From: Roseibium hamelinense
Lineage (GTDB): Bacteria > Pseudomonadota > Alphaproteobacteria > Rhizobiales > Stappiaceae
DNA: 64,000 nt
Reading direction: 5' to 3'
Assembly (NCBI RefSeq): GCF_007830545.1
Contig: NZ_VLLF01000007.1
Span: forward strand, 248,001 to 312,000
In this document: positions 36,164 through 44,067 of the stretch, one piece after another
Numbering within the stretch: position 1 is the stretch's first letter
How the letters are laid out: the number at the start of each line of letters is the position of its first letter
Position numbers and translations under genes: made by a program
Notes under the pieces: model-generated
Seen by the model: the letters and a program-made list of their open reading frames with translations, nothing else
Told to the model about the DNA's origin: nothing
Databases searched by the model: none

Positions 36164-36400
36164 CTAGCAGGAGATCGTGCAGCTGCTGCCGGTACAGTCA
36201 CAGACCGGAGAGGTCGATGAGCTGTCGCAGGTCGTGCTGGCGGTGTCCTTCGCGCAAGAACAGGTGCAGGTCTTCGTGCCGAGCGTGCCATCGCGGAATT
36301 TGATGTATTGCACCGTGGTCGCGCCCAAGCCGTCCTTGTGTTCGTTGATTTCGACAATCAGCTCATTTCCCCCGGAAAGTGCAATGGTTTGGGTGTTCAT
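36164..36400 (-). CDS. Cys/Ser/Thr-rich 78-residue peptide, possible RiPP precursor
   Basis: Peptide of 78 residues. The N-terminal 44 or so residues (MNTQTIALSGGNELIVEINE..., then LGATTVQYIKFRDGTLGTK) are soluble and leader-like. The last 34 residues hold eight cysteines among many Ser and Thr (TCTCSCAKDTASTTCDSSS and VCDCTGSSCTISC). AAGGAAA lies seven bases upstream of the ATG, so translation is likely. There is no signal peptide. The leader/core division and the terminal Cys fit a ribosomally made, modified peptide or a metal-binding peptide. No recognisable modification enzyme is adjacent; the gene lies just outside the tRNA-integrated element. Confidence 0.65.
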   Translation of the reverse strand: MNTQTIALSGGNELIVEINEHKDGLGATTVQYIKFRDGTLGTKTCTCSCAKDTASTTCDSSSTSPVCDCTGSSCTISC

Positions 36401-36558
36401 ATCCAGTTTCCTTGTGCTAGATAAAAAAACAACTATGACGGGATATGACGTTGAGTCAATTGCGGGAAAGGCCGTATGGAGCCCCGGCCGGAATGCCGGT
36501 CATTGGCTTGGGAGAGAGTTCAAGGTGTTCGGGGCTGACGCGTGACGTGAAAGAAAAA

Positions 36559-36610
36559 TGGTCGGAGTGAGAGGATTCGAACCTCCGACCCCCTCGTCCC
36601 GAACGAGGTG
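36559..36610 (-). other. 3' half of tRNA-Pro(CGG): attachment site of the element
   Basis: Read on the minus strand, this stretch gives an anticodon stem-loop (CCTCG, loop TTCGGGA with anticodon CGG, CGAGG), variable region, T-arm GGAGGTTCGAATCCTCT, acceptor 3' strand CACTCCG and ACCA. The D-arm and the 5' acceptor strand CGGAGTG that should lie to the right are absent; AT-rich DNA takes their place. It is therefore a tRNA fragment, not a gene, with the tyrosine integrase gene 59 bases away. This is the classic left junction of a tRNA-integrated element. Confidence 0.85.
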
Positions 36611-36668
36611 TAATCAAGTTAAAGTGTATAAAAATCAGTCATTTATGTTTGTGTTGGTTGGCGTTCGT

Positions 36669-37937
36669 TCACGTTTGTTTGCGTTGTTTCATTGGCCAAT
36701 CATTGGCCCGTTTTGTATCTGTACGTGTTCTGTTCGCGCGTTCTGCCAATTTGTTGGCCGCGGTCTTTTGATAGTCTGGATGGTGATGGGCGTATCGTTT
36801 CTGAAGGGTCTCAAGGGACATGCCGAGATAGCCGGCAGCTTCGGCCAAGTCGACGCCCTCCTGCATCATCCAAGTCGCGGCTGTATGCCGCAAAGTATGT
36901 CTCACCACATGCTTGTCGAGCTTTGCTAAACGAATAAGCCGTTCAAAGGACTTTCTGCAATTTGCAGGTTTGCCGTTGAACTCGACAACATATTTTGCGC
37001 CAGAATCTCTCCATTCGATCATTTCTTCGACAAGGGCCGGCGCGAGTGGAATGGTCGGATACTTCTTATTTCTGTGTTCGGCGCGACCTGGCGCCTTCCT
37101 GTAGAAGAGACCGTTTTCCAAGTCGATCCAGGGCCGATCCGGTTCGCGTTTGAATGAAGCCTGACAGATCGCACCGCTTCGCGTGCCGGTCATTACCGCG
37201 ACACGAATGAAGCGCTCAACATGGGCTAGGGGCTTCTTGCGTGTTTCGACCTTCTGACCCTTTCGAGCGCCCTTGTGAATGGTTTGCACTTCACGGGTGT
37301 TGCGGGCGATTTGACAAAGGTGCTCGACCTCTTCTTCGGACAGCCACTCCTCACGGTTGGGGTTTTCCGAAGGAAGAAATATGCGCACGGGTTCTGAGAG
37401 GATACCGTCAGCTGTTGCCAGGCCGATCGCAGCGCGCAAATCTTCCAACTCTCGCCTGGCCCCGGCAGTTGTCGTCTTCCGAGGACTGGGATTTGAGGCA
37501 TCTGTGGCAGACGCCCATACTTTTCCAGACCGGAAAACCACATAGTCATTGCAAGTGACTGATGAGATGTTGTCACAAGTCTTGTTTCCCCAAAACTCGA
37601 GAAGTCTTTGCATCCTCTGACCAAGCTCTCTTGGCCTGGAAACCTGTGAACCTTTGACTTCCATGTAACGGGCAAGTACTTCAGCGATGGAAAGCTCTTC
37701 TGCGGTCTTTCGGCGTGTGCTTCTGGTTGTCTCCTGACGGGTCTTTTCAGAGATGTAGCGGCTTAGCGCTTCTTCAGCTCCTGCGCGATCATTTGGGCCA
37801 CATCCAGTGCTGATTTGTTTTCCAGCATCGAGGATGAGGTAGACGGCTTGTTTGACCGAGCGCCCGTCCGGGGTTTTGCGGGGAGGTCTGAGCCAGAGTC
37901 GGGCTGGTTTTGATGGACGCGGCACTTCTCTCTCCAT
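36669..37937 (-). CDS. Tyrosine recombinase (integrase)
   Basis: Site-specific recombinase of 422 residues. The N-terminal ARLWLRPPRKTPDGR and ISTGC...DRAGAEEALSRYI are typical of alphaproteobacterial integrases in tRNA-borne elements. A SAM-like core-binding region follows, then the catalytic domain with Arg in MTGTRSGAI, HTLRH (His-x-x-Arg) and the nucleophile Tyr in QKRYAHHHPDY. It looks intact. It lies next to the tRNA-Pro fragment and transcribes towards it. Its first 175 bases overlap the end of the Xis-like gene in another frame. Confidence 0.93.
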   Translation of the reverse strand: MEREVPRPSKPARLWLRPPRKTPDGRSVKQAVYLILDAGKQISTGCGPNDRAGAEEALSRYISEKTRQETTRSTRRKTAEELSIAEVLARYMEVKGSQVSRPRELGQRMQRLLEFWGNKTCDNISSVTCNDYVVFRSGKVWASATDASNPSPRKTTTAGARRELEDLRAAIGLATADGILSEPVRIFLPSENPNREEWLSEEEVEHLCQIARNTREVQTIHKGARKGQKVETRKKPLAHVERFIRVAVMTGTRSGAICQASFKREPDRPWIDLENGLFYRKAPGRAEHRNKKYPTIPLAPALVEEMIEWRDSGAKYVVEFNGKPANCRKSFERLIRLAKLDKHVVRHTLRHTAATWMMQEGVDLAEAAGYLGMSLETLQKRYAHHHPDYQKTAANKLAERANRTRTDTKRANDWPMKQRKQT

Positions 37938-38197
37938 TCAGCGATATAGCGACGGGTGGTGCGGAAGTTCTTTCCGTGGCGCTCGACTTCGAGATCTCCT
38001 CGATTGACTGCCGCACGCAACTCATTGATCGTTACCAGATAACTTCTCTTCCAGGAGCCCCCACCAAGTTCGGGCAGGAAAAGGGCGTCATCCAAGGAGA
38101 TTGGGACGTCCTCATGAAGGTTTTCAAAGCCCGGTTCGGGAAGCTCGAATTTGTCAACGACGAGCTGATACCATCTGTGTCCACTGTCTTCAGTCAC
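37763..38197 (-). CDS. Putative excisionase-like DNA-binding protein
   Basis: Protein of 144 residues. The middle part (SYLVTINELRAAVNRGDLEV..., FRTTRRYIAEWREKCR) resembles the winged-helix of excisionase/AlpA-type proteins, and the C-terminal 40 residues form a polar linker ending in the amphipathic helix SALDVAQMIAQELKKR. The long frame begins at a TTG (38272), but GGAG seven bases before a GTG at 38197 gives the better start. Its 3' end overlaps the integrase gene by 175 bases, and the two probably form one operon. Confidence 0.6.
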   Translation of the reverse strand: MTEDSGHRWYQLVVDKFELPEPGFENLHEDVPISLDDALFLPELGGGSWKRSYLVTINELRAAVNRGDLEVERHGKNFRTTRRYIAEWREKCRVHQNQPDSGSDLPAKPRTGARSNKPSTSSSMLENKSALDVAQMIAQELKKR

Positions 38198-38343
38198 AAC
38201 GTTTCTCCAAGGCGAACAAGGTGATGTGTGGTTCCAATCTCCTTGTGTGGAAGAGGGAATCTGTTCGCTCAATTTTGCGATTCATCCAGCCACGCCGTTC
38301 CAGGAAGTAACGGGGGGACGAGGTACATGACAGGGGAACGGCG

Positions 38344-38667
38344 TTACTCATTGGCAGAGTTCTCGAAGTCAGGCTTACGCTGGAACTCCCAGCCACTCTT
38401 TATCTTGTCGACGAGCGTTTCGATTGCGTCTTCGGTTTGGTTCCGATCGAAGCCGCGTTCCACCAATTGGTCAGTCACCTTTTCAAGTGATCCGTAGAAG
38501 GTTTTCCAACCGCCCTTGCGGGTGGTCCATTTAACAAGCCAATGAAAATACGCTACCGCGATATCGTCCCTTGATGGACGTCGCTTGTCTTTCATGTGTT
38601 TTCGGTATTCGCGTTGTCGTTCGGCCTTTTTGGCAAGGCGCTGTTTATAGGACGGGCGTGAAGTCAT
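38344..38667 (-). CDS. Hypothetical protein of the integrated element
   Basis: Unrecognised 107-residue protein with a very basic N-terminus (MTSRPSYKQRLAKKAERQRE, then YRKHMKDKRRPSRDD), then a mixed helical region (VAYFHWLVKWTTRKGGWKTF) and an acidic tail. The ATG at 38667 has a GAGG Shine-Dalgarno seven bases upstream. The composition suggests nucleic-acid contact. It lies between the Xis-like gene and the larger unknown gene on the same strand, so probably in one operon. Confidence 0.6.
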   Translation of the reverse strand: MTSRPSYKQRLAKKAERQREYRKHMKDKRRPSRDDIAVAYFHWLVKWTTRKGGWKTFYGSLEKVTDQLVERGFDRNQTEDAIETLVDKIKSGWEFQRKPDFENSANE

Positions 38668-38793
38668 GATGGGACCTCTGTTTCATTTGAATTGGTCGGG
38701 CGGAATTTATTTCCTTTGTGCCGTCATTATTTGCTTTGTCGGCTTCGATGACGGTTCAGGAGACTTGAGTGGCTGCCCGATTGGGAAGGGGGA

Positions 38794-39864
38794 TCAGACA
38801 GCCTTTTCTGCGGCTTTCTTCAGGAAATCCGGTCGCTGGAACTTCGACTTCTCTGCTTGCTGACCCGTCGGCGAAGGATCTCCTTCAACCGGCAGCTCTG
38901 TTTTTTCAGGCCGGGATTTCACCGGGGCTTTCTTGCCGGACTTTTTGGTAGCGTCCGGCGCATTTTTCTCAGCGGCCTTTTTGAACAGGTCTGCGATGAA
39001 CTTGTCTTCAAGGCCAAGAGCCCATTTCAGCTGCTGGATCGCAGTGTCATTGAGGAAGTCTGGCAATTTCTTCGACAACACATTCTCAATGTACTGGAGC
39101 TGGTCGAGCGTATGGATCAGTTTTACCCAACCGCCGGCATTTTCCGGGTTTTCAAGATGAAGATGTCCAATCGCGGCTGCCCAATCGTCGGGGCGGCGAA
39201 AAAAACCGATCATGCTCCTAAGAAGCTTGCGTGCTTCCTCTGATTCCAGCCGGATTTTTTCCCGGAGGTGACTTTTGATAACGGCCCTGCCGCGCAGCTT
39301 TGGTTCGTAAGCCTCAACAATATGAAGCAGAATGTGATGCAGGAGTTCCTTCAAGCGCGCGATGCGTACCCGCTGTTCCTGAGCGCCATATCTGGCAAGA
39401 CCATTGAGCCCGGGCCGATCTTCAATCGGCAAGTCAATTGCCTCTGCGTCAGCTTTGCGTTTGACGATGGCATCGACGTCCTGGCCAAGAGGTCTTTTGC
39501 CGCTCTCATATAGCTGCAATACCGTTTGGATGCTTTCAGCCTCGGCATGCGCAATCTTGTAAAGGTTCGTTGGTGTCACTCCGAGCTTGACGCATTTGGC
39601 CTTGTAGGGGGTGAGATTGCGGTGCACGGCTCTCAGGTTTCGCCCGTGGCGAGCTGTGATCCCCAAATGAGAAATGAGCCAGCCGTCGCAGACTTTTTCG
39701 TCACCGATCAGTTCAGATGCTTCTTCGAGCAGGGCGCCGAGCTTGAATGTTGTCTCTGTGTCCTTTTTTCCGAGGCCGAGAATGTCTATTCCGATTGCCT
39801 CAACGCGTGCCCTGGCATCGCTGTCCAATGCATCAATTTCAACTGGGTTACTTACCGCTGTCAT
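38794..39864 (-). CDS. Hypothetical element protein with HTH-like N-terminal region
   Basis: Unrecognised 356-residue protein. The N-terminal third (LGALLEEASELIGDEKVCDG, WLISHLGITARHGRNLRAVH) has a helix-turn-helix look like DUF3102 or ParB-type helical domains. The middle is helical, and the last 75 residues are Lys/Glu/Pro-rich and probably unstructured. The ATG at 39864 is preferred to one at 39927 because GGGAG lies seven bases before it. The six repeats at 40049-40220 are directly upstream, so the protein may bind them as a replication, partition or regulatory factor. That is a guess from position only. Confidence 0.65.
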   Translation of the reverse strand: MTAVSNPVEIDALDSDARARVEAIGIDILGLGKKDTETTFKLGALLEEASELIGDEKVCDGWLISHLGITARHGRNLRAVHRNLTPYKAKCVKLGVTPTNLYKIAHAEAESIQTVLQLYESGKRPLGQDVDAIVKRKADAEAIDLPIEDRPGLNGLARYGAQEQRVRIARLKELLHHILLHIVEAYEPKLRGRAVIKSHLREKIRLESEEARKLLRSMIGFFRRPDDWAAAIGHLHLENPENAGGWVKLIHTLDQLQYIENVLSKKLPDFLNDTAIQQLKWALGLEDKFIADLFKKAAEKNAPDATKKSGKKAPVKSRPEKTELPVEGDPSPTGQQAEKSKFQRPDFLKKAAEKAV

Positions 39865-40048
39865 CTTCAATCTCCCATGTCTGGTTACAGCCGATGTTGC
39901 GGCTGGATCACACTGGAGATAGCTCACCGGAGAGCTGTTGGATACAAAAGGTTGTGGTCTTGAGAAATGAAATCTAACTTCTATTAGCTTATATTTTACA
40001 GAGACATAAAGGCTATTCGTTGCAGGGTGGTTTTAGGGGGACGGAGCC

Positions 40049-40220
40049 GAATCCTTGCGCCGCACGTGCCAGGTATAACTCCCCGTAAGGATTCATTTCT
40101 GGTGCTGTTTGAGCACAACCTGAGGGAATGCAATCCTTACGAAAGCATGCACCCGAATTGGCGCAAGGATTCGCGATGATCGAACGTGCGCGCTGTTGAA
40201 TCCTTGTGCGAATCCTTGCC
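40049..40220. repeat. Cluster of six GAATCCTT-type repeats (iteron-like)
   Basis: Six copies of GAATCCTTGCGC or close variants in 172 bases: 40049-40060 (+), 40085-40094 (-, GAATCCTTAC), 40130-40140 (+, GCAATCCTTAC), 40161-40172 (-), 40198-40209 (+, GAATCCTTGTGC) and 40210-40220 (+). Copies 1 and 4 share 13 identical bases (GAATCCTTGCGCC). Two sit back to back at the right end. Both orientations are present. Consistent with a protein-binding array upstream of the element's largest unknown gene, possibly an origin, a partition site or an operator set. Confidence 0.75.
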
Positions 40221-40302
40221 GGACAAATTCGCAAAAGTTAACAGCGACGCCACTGATGAAACCTAGGCCTCAGATTTTTTTGGCCTTATCAGCTTTTCGA
40301 CT

Positions 40303-40464
40303 TCACCAACGTTCCGCGCTTATAGAGGCCAGAACCAAACCAAGTTCTCTGCGATGGGCAAATAACTCTTCTTCCTCTTGGGTCGGATACATCATCCGTT
40401 CCGTGAAATCGTCCAGCCATTGCTCTGTGGCATCTACCTCGTTCGTGGTGGTTTTGTTTCGCAC
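40303..40464 (-). CDS. Possible small acidic protein (53 aa, GTG start)
   Basis: Minus-strand frame open from 40551 to the stop at 40303, with the protein-like sequence VDATEQWLDDFTERMMYPTQ and EEEELFAHRRELGLVLASIS. There is no ATG upstream; the only usual start is a GTG at 40464 without a clear Shine-Dalgarno. A GAGAGGGA sequence further up is well spaced only for an ATA codon. It could be a small gene of the element or a decayed 3' end. Confidence 0.3.
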   Translation of the reverse strand: MRNKTTTNEVDATEQWLDDFTERMMYPTQEEEELFAHRRELGLVLASISAERW

Positions 40465-40551
40465 TGCGGGAACCGCAACCGTTTCAGTGTCGAGCGGTAT
40501 TTTTTTTACGTCCCTCTCATTAGCCGTGATTTTTAAACTTGCATGCGTACT

Positions 40552-40890
40552 TTAAAGCGAAGAATGGATCGTGGATTGCTCTCTGCGCTTTCTAGAATGA
40601 GATCTCCGCTTCGCCTGCTGCGGCGCGCAGCCATAGTGTCAGTTGTATCGGATGCCGGCTCGGCATTGGCATGTCGGCCATTCAACAAGTTGGGAACAGA
40701 TCCCGAAAGCTGCCATTCATCCCGAATGCGGCGAAAGTGAAGAGAGGGCGGAGAGCAGTCTTTCGTTGCGTGGCGATCGAATGACCGCATTGCGATTGAA
40801 CTGCTAGTGGGTTCAATGGAGCCGGCCGGTTGAAATGGCGGATGGCAACGTTCAGTGGCGTTGCTCTTGCGCTGAATCCACTGTTAAACG
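40552..40890. other. 339-base gap between element and efflux operon
   Basis: Short frames on both strands overlap each other and none has a protein-like composition or a good start. No tRNA or repeat of the attachment sequence was seen here, although this is where the element's right end would be expected. Confidence 0.5.
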
Positions 40891-42114
40891 CTATTCGTGC
40901 CGTAGTGCCTCGATTGGATCGAGATTGGCGGCCGCGCGGGCGGGATAGTAGCCGAACGCGGCGCCGACGATGGCAGAGAACACGAAGGCCAGCAGGATCA
41001 CACCCAGGTTAGGCACAAACGGGATATCGATCCAATGGGCGCCAATCGCGGCCAGACCCAATCCCAGGACGATGCCGACAAGGCCACCCAGCAGCGACAA
41101 CGCGACCGCCTCTATCAGAAACTGCATGAGGACCTGATGTGTTTGCGCGCCCACCGCAAGCCGGATGCCAATTTCCCGGGTTCGCTCCGTCACGCTCACG
41201 AGCATGATGTTCATGATGCCGATGCCCCCGACCAGCAGACTGACAGCGGCGACGGCCGACAGCAAACCGGTGAGAACACCGGTAATGCTCGTCAGCATCG
41301 ATGCCACCTGCTTCATGTCAATCACCGAGAAGTCGTCTTCGTCACCCGGAGCGATGCGGCGCAGCTCGCGCATCAGGTTTTCAACTTCCCGGATCGCCTG
41401 GCCGGTTGAGGTCCCGTCGATCACCGACATGTAGATGACGGAGACATCGTCCTTGCCGGTGAGGCGCCTTTGATAGGTCCGCAAGGGGACAAGGACCACA
41501 TCGTCCTGGTCCGCTCCGATCGAGGACGCGCCTTTTTCGGAGAGGACGCCGATCACGTTGCAGGACATTTTCTTGATCCGCACCGGCTGATCGAGCGGGT
41601 CTGCGGTTCCAAACAGTTCCTGGCGCACAGTCTGACCCAGGATGCAGACCGGTTTCCCGCTCCGGGTTTCGCTGGCACTGAAATTTCGGCCGAGCGCGAG
41701 CGGCCAGTCGGATGCCACGAGATAGCGCTGGTCCGTCGCCGTGATTTGCGCGCGGTGGTTCTCGGTGCCGGCGACGATCGTCCCTTGCAGCGAGGAAATT
41801 GGCGCCGCCGCATCAATCTCCGGGAGTGCTTCCTCAAGGGCATCGACGTCCTTGATGTCGAAGGGCCGTGCTGCGGTACTGTTGGCTCTTGGCCCCATGC
41901 CGCGCTGCCCGGGACGCACCACGATGACGTTGGTACCCATTTTCTCGACATCGGCAATCACCTGCTCGGAGGAGCCTTGTCCAAGCGTAAGCATGGCGAT
42001 GACCGACGCGACACCGATGACCACACCCAGCACCGTCAGACAGGACCGCAGTGCATTGCGAAAGATCGATTTGTGGGCCAGCTTCGTCATATCCCAGAGC
42101 ATGCTAGGCCGCAT
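40891..42114 (-). CDS. MacB-type ABC transporter permease
   Basis: Inner-membrane FtsX-like/MacB permease of 407 residues without a fused ATPase. TM1 is near residues 25-47 (CLTVLGVVIGVASVIAMLTL), with a large periplasmic domain at about 50-280 and three C-terminal helices from about 283. The typical GGIGIMNIMLVSVTERTREI is present, ending YYPARAAANLDPIEALR. Together with the upstream ATPase and MacA-like genes it forms a tripartite export pump for macrolide-like compounds, peptides or lipoproteins. It overlaps the ATPase gene by 11 bases. It is last in the operon. Confidence 0.93.
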   Translation of the reverse strand: MRPSMLWDMTKLAHKSIFRNALRSCLTVLGVVIGVASVIAMLTLGQGSSEQVIADVEKMGTNVIVVRPGQRGMGPRANSTAARPFDIKDVDALEEALPEIDAAAPISSLQGTIVAGTENHRAQITATDQRYLVASDWPLALGRNFSASETRSGKPVCILGQTVRQELFGTADPLDQPVRIKKMSCNVIGVLSEKGASSIGADQDDVVLVPLRTYQRRLTGKDDVSVIYMSVIDGTSTGQAIREVENLMRELRRIAPGDEDDFSVIDMKQVASMLTSITGVLTGLLSAVAAVSLLVGGIGIMNIMLVSVTERTREIGIRLAVGAQTHQVLMQFLIEAVALSLLGGLVGIVLGLGLAAIGAHWIDIPFVPNLGVILLAFVFSAIVGAAFGYYPARAAANLDPIEALRHE

Positions 42115-42811
42115 CCTTCAGCTGGCGGTCGTTGTGAACCCGCCCATCGACCATCCAGATCAGGCGGCTCGCGTACTCGGCAATCTCCTCATCATGGGTG
42201 ACCATGATGATCGTGAGCCCTGATGTGCGGCGAAGCTCAACAATAAGCTCCATGATCTCCCGCGACCGCTGCGTGTCGAGATTCCCGGTCGGCTCATCCG
42301 CGAGCACAACATGCGGATCGCCGGCCAAGGCCCTGGCAATCGCGACCCTTTGTTGCTGCCCGCCTGACAATTGGGACGGATCGTGCATCTCTCGTCCCTT
42401 AAGTCCGACCAGATCCAGCGCATGAAGGGCGCGCTCCCGCCGTTCCCGCTTGCCAATGCACTTGTAGATGAGGGGAAGTTCCACATTGTCGAGTGCCGAT
42501 GTGCGGGCCAGAAGGTTGTAGCCCTGGTAGATAAAGGCGAGGTAGTGCCGCCTAATGAGCGCGCGTTCATCGCCGGCCAGACCGGCAATCTCAAGCCCGT
42601 TGAACCGGTAGGTCCCGGATGTTGGCCGGTCCAGGCAGCCGATCAAGTTCATGGCCGTCGATTTTCCGGATCCGCTTGGCCCCATGATCGCAACGAATTC
42701 GCCGCGCTTAATCTCGATATCGACACCGTCAAGCGCGCGGACTTCCGTGTCGCCTTGGCCATATATGCGTCGGATACCCTTGAGCGAGATGTAGGGTTCT
42801 GAGTGTGGCAT
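42104..42811 (-). CDS. MacB/LolD-type ABC transporter ATPase
   Basis: ATP-binding subunit of 235 residues with Walker A GPSGSGKST (about 43-51), Q-loop YQGYNLLART, signature LSGGQQQRVAIARAL, Walker B VVLADEPTGNLD and H-loop VTHDEEIAEYA. It energises the permease encoded downstream, with which it overlaps. It starts directly after the stop of the MacA-like gene, so the four genes from 44538 down to 40891 are one operon. Confidence 0.95.
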   Translation of the reverse strand: MPHSEPYISLKGIRRIYGQGDTEVRALDGVDIEIKRGEFVAIMGPSGSGKSTAMNLIGCLDRPTSGTYRFNGLEIAGLAGDERALIRRHYLAFIYQGYNLLARTSALDNVELPLIYKCIGKRERRERALHALDLVGLKGREMHDPSQLSGGQQQRVAIARALAGDPHVVLADEPTGNLDTQRSREIMELIVELRRTSGLTIIMVTHDEEIAEYASRLIWMVDGRVHNDRQLKDAA

Positions 42812-44059
42812 CTAGTTCTCCACGCCGACAATCACCTGGTCCCCGGGCTGCGCATCGCCGCCCAAAATTTCCGTGTACCGTCCGTTTGTGTCGCCGCGCA
42901 CGATTTCGATCTCGGCTATTCCGTTGTCCCGCAAGACCCAGAGCGTGTTGGTCGTGGGCCGTTGCGGAACCACGGACGGCTGATCGGAAAACAGGAGCCC
43001 GAACATACCGGTGTTCCCCGTAGGTCCATCGTCGGCGGAACCGGTCGGGTCCAGCACGAACCTCAGGGCCGCATTCGGAACCAGCAGAGCATCCGCCACC
43101 TCGTTCACCAGGATATCAGCGGATGCGGTCATGCCGGGCCGCAGCACCAGGTCCGGATTATCGACCTCAAGACTTGCCAGATAGGTGACAACGTTATCGA
43201 TCACCTCAGGTGCAAACCGCACTGTTTTGACCTGTGCAGGGAACTCGCGGGCCGGATAGGCGTCGACCGTGAAGGTTGCCCGTTGCGCTTCCCTAAGGCG
43301 GCCAATATCCGCCTCATCGATCGACAGTTGAAGCTCCATTTCGCTGAGGCTTTCAGCTATTGTGAAGAGAACCGGCGCTGACATCGATGCGGCGACCGTT
43401 TGGCCCTGGTTTACCTTGCGCTCCAGAACGACCCCGTCGACAGGTGAGCGAAGACACGCATCGGCGAGATCCTCCTCCGTGACCGCAAGATTGGCGCGTT
43501 CCCGGGCAATGTCCGCGCGCGCAATCTCGACATCGGCCTTCATGCGCTCGAAAGCCGCATCTGCCGTGATCACTTGTAGAGCGCTGCTCACATTTCGCTC
43601 CTTGAGCGTGCGCGCGCGCTGCGCCTCCTCGCGTGCCTCCTCCAGATTGACCTGAGCCTTCAAAAGCCGTGCCTCTGCCGCGCGAAGGTTGGCTTCCTGA
43701 ACCTTTTTCATGGCTTCCAGTTTCGTTGTGTCGAGACTGGCGAGGACATCACCGGCCTTGACCGGATCATTGAAGTCGACTGCGACGGCCGAGATGGTCC
43801 CGGATAGTTCGCTGGAGACGTCGACCGTGTTTGTCGGCTCGACCGATCCCGTCGCGCTGATGGTGACCGTGAGATCGCCGTGTGAAAGCGTCTCGGTCCG
43901 GAACTGGAGGCTTTTCGATGCCTCGTCCCGGAGCGATAGCGACCAGCCGCCGCCAACCCCGAGCCCGATAATCAGAAGCAGCAACCACACCTTTGCCCCG
44001 CGCCGGCGCGACCTCGACCGTTCAAGGCGTGACCTGATCTCTTCCTGGTCCGGATCCAT
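42812..44059 (-). CDS. MacA-like membrane fusion protein
   Basis: Periplasmic adaptor of 415 residues anchored by one N-terminal helix (about 25-43, VWLLLLIIGLGVGGGWSLSL). It has the lipoyl/barrel half (TVTISATGSVEPTNTVDVSS), a long coiled-coil hairpin rich in Ala/Glu/Arg (about 110-180), and the RND/MacA barrel domains (VDGVVLERKVNQGQTVAASM). It links the MacB permease to an outer-membrane channel, which must be encoded elsewhere because no TolC-like gene is present. It follows a four-helix membrane protein gene by eight bases. Confidence 0.93.
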   Translation of the reverse strand: MDPDQEEIRSRLERSRSRRRGAKVWLLLLIIGLGVGGGWSLSLRDEASKSLQFRTETLSHGDLTVTISATGSVEPTNTVDVSSELSGTISAVAVDFNDPVKAGDVLASLDTTKLEAMKKVQEANLRAAEARLLKAQVNLEEAREEAQRARTLKERNVSSALQVITADAAFERMKADVEIARADIARERANLAVTEEDLADACLRSPVDGVVLERKVNQGQTVAASMSAPVLFTIAESLSEMELQLSIDEADIGRLREAQRATFTVDAYPAREFPAQVKTVRFAPEVIDNVVTYLASLEVDNPDLVLRPGMTASADILVNEVADALLVPNAALRFVLDPTGSADDGPTGNTGMFGLLFSDQPSVVPQRPTTNTLWVLRDNGIAEIEIVRGDTNGRYTEILGGDAQPGDQVIVGVEN

Positions 44060-44067
44060 GGAATGCC

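Larger units (their letters stand above)
36559..40551. mobile_element. tRNA-Pro-integrated element (left part; right end undefined)
   Basis: Starts at the tRNA fragment and contains, all on the minus strand, a tyrosine integrase, an Xis-like DNA-binding gene, two genes of unknown family and a repeat cluster upstream of the last. The DNA is visibly more AT-rich than the flanks. No structural phage, conjugation or cargo genes were seen. With the orphan 3' half at the left, an intact tRNA-Pro should mark the right end, but none is found up to 64000. The right limit given is only where recognisable element-like coding ends, so the element is degraded, rearranged or much larger. Confidence 0.6.

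Noticed and set aside
36559..36640. Complete tRNA-Pro gene
   Set aside because: The D-arm and 5' acceptor strand are absent; only the anticodon arm to the CCA end is present.
40049..40220. CRISPR array
   Set aside because: Repeats are only 10-13 bases long, in both orientations and irregularly spaced; no cas genes are present.
40196..40555. Plus-strand frame of 119 aa in the repeat region
   Set aside because: It begins inside the repeat cluster and has antisense-like composition; the opposite strand is more protein-like.
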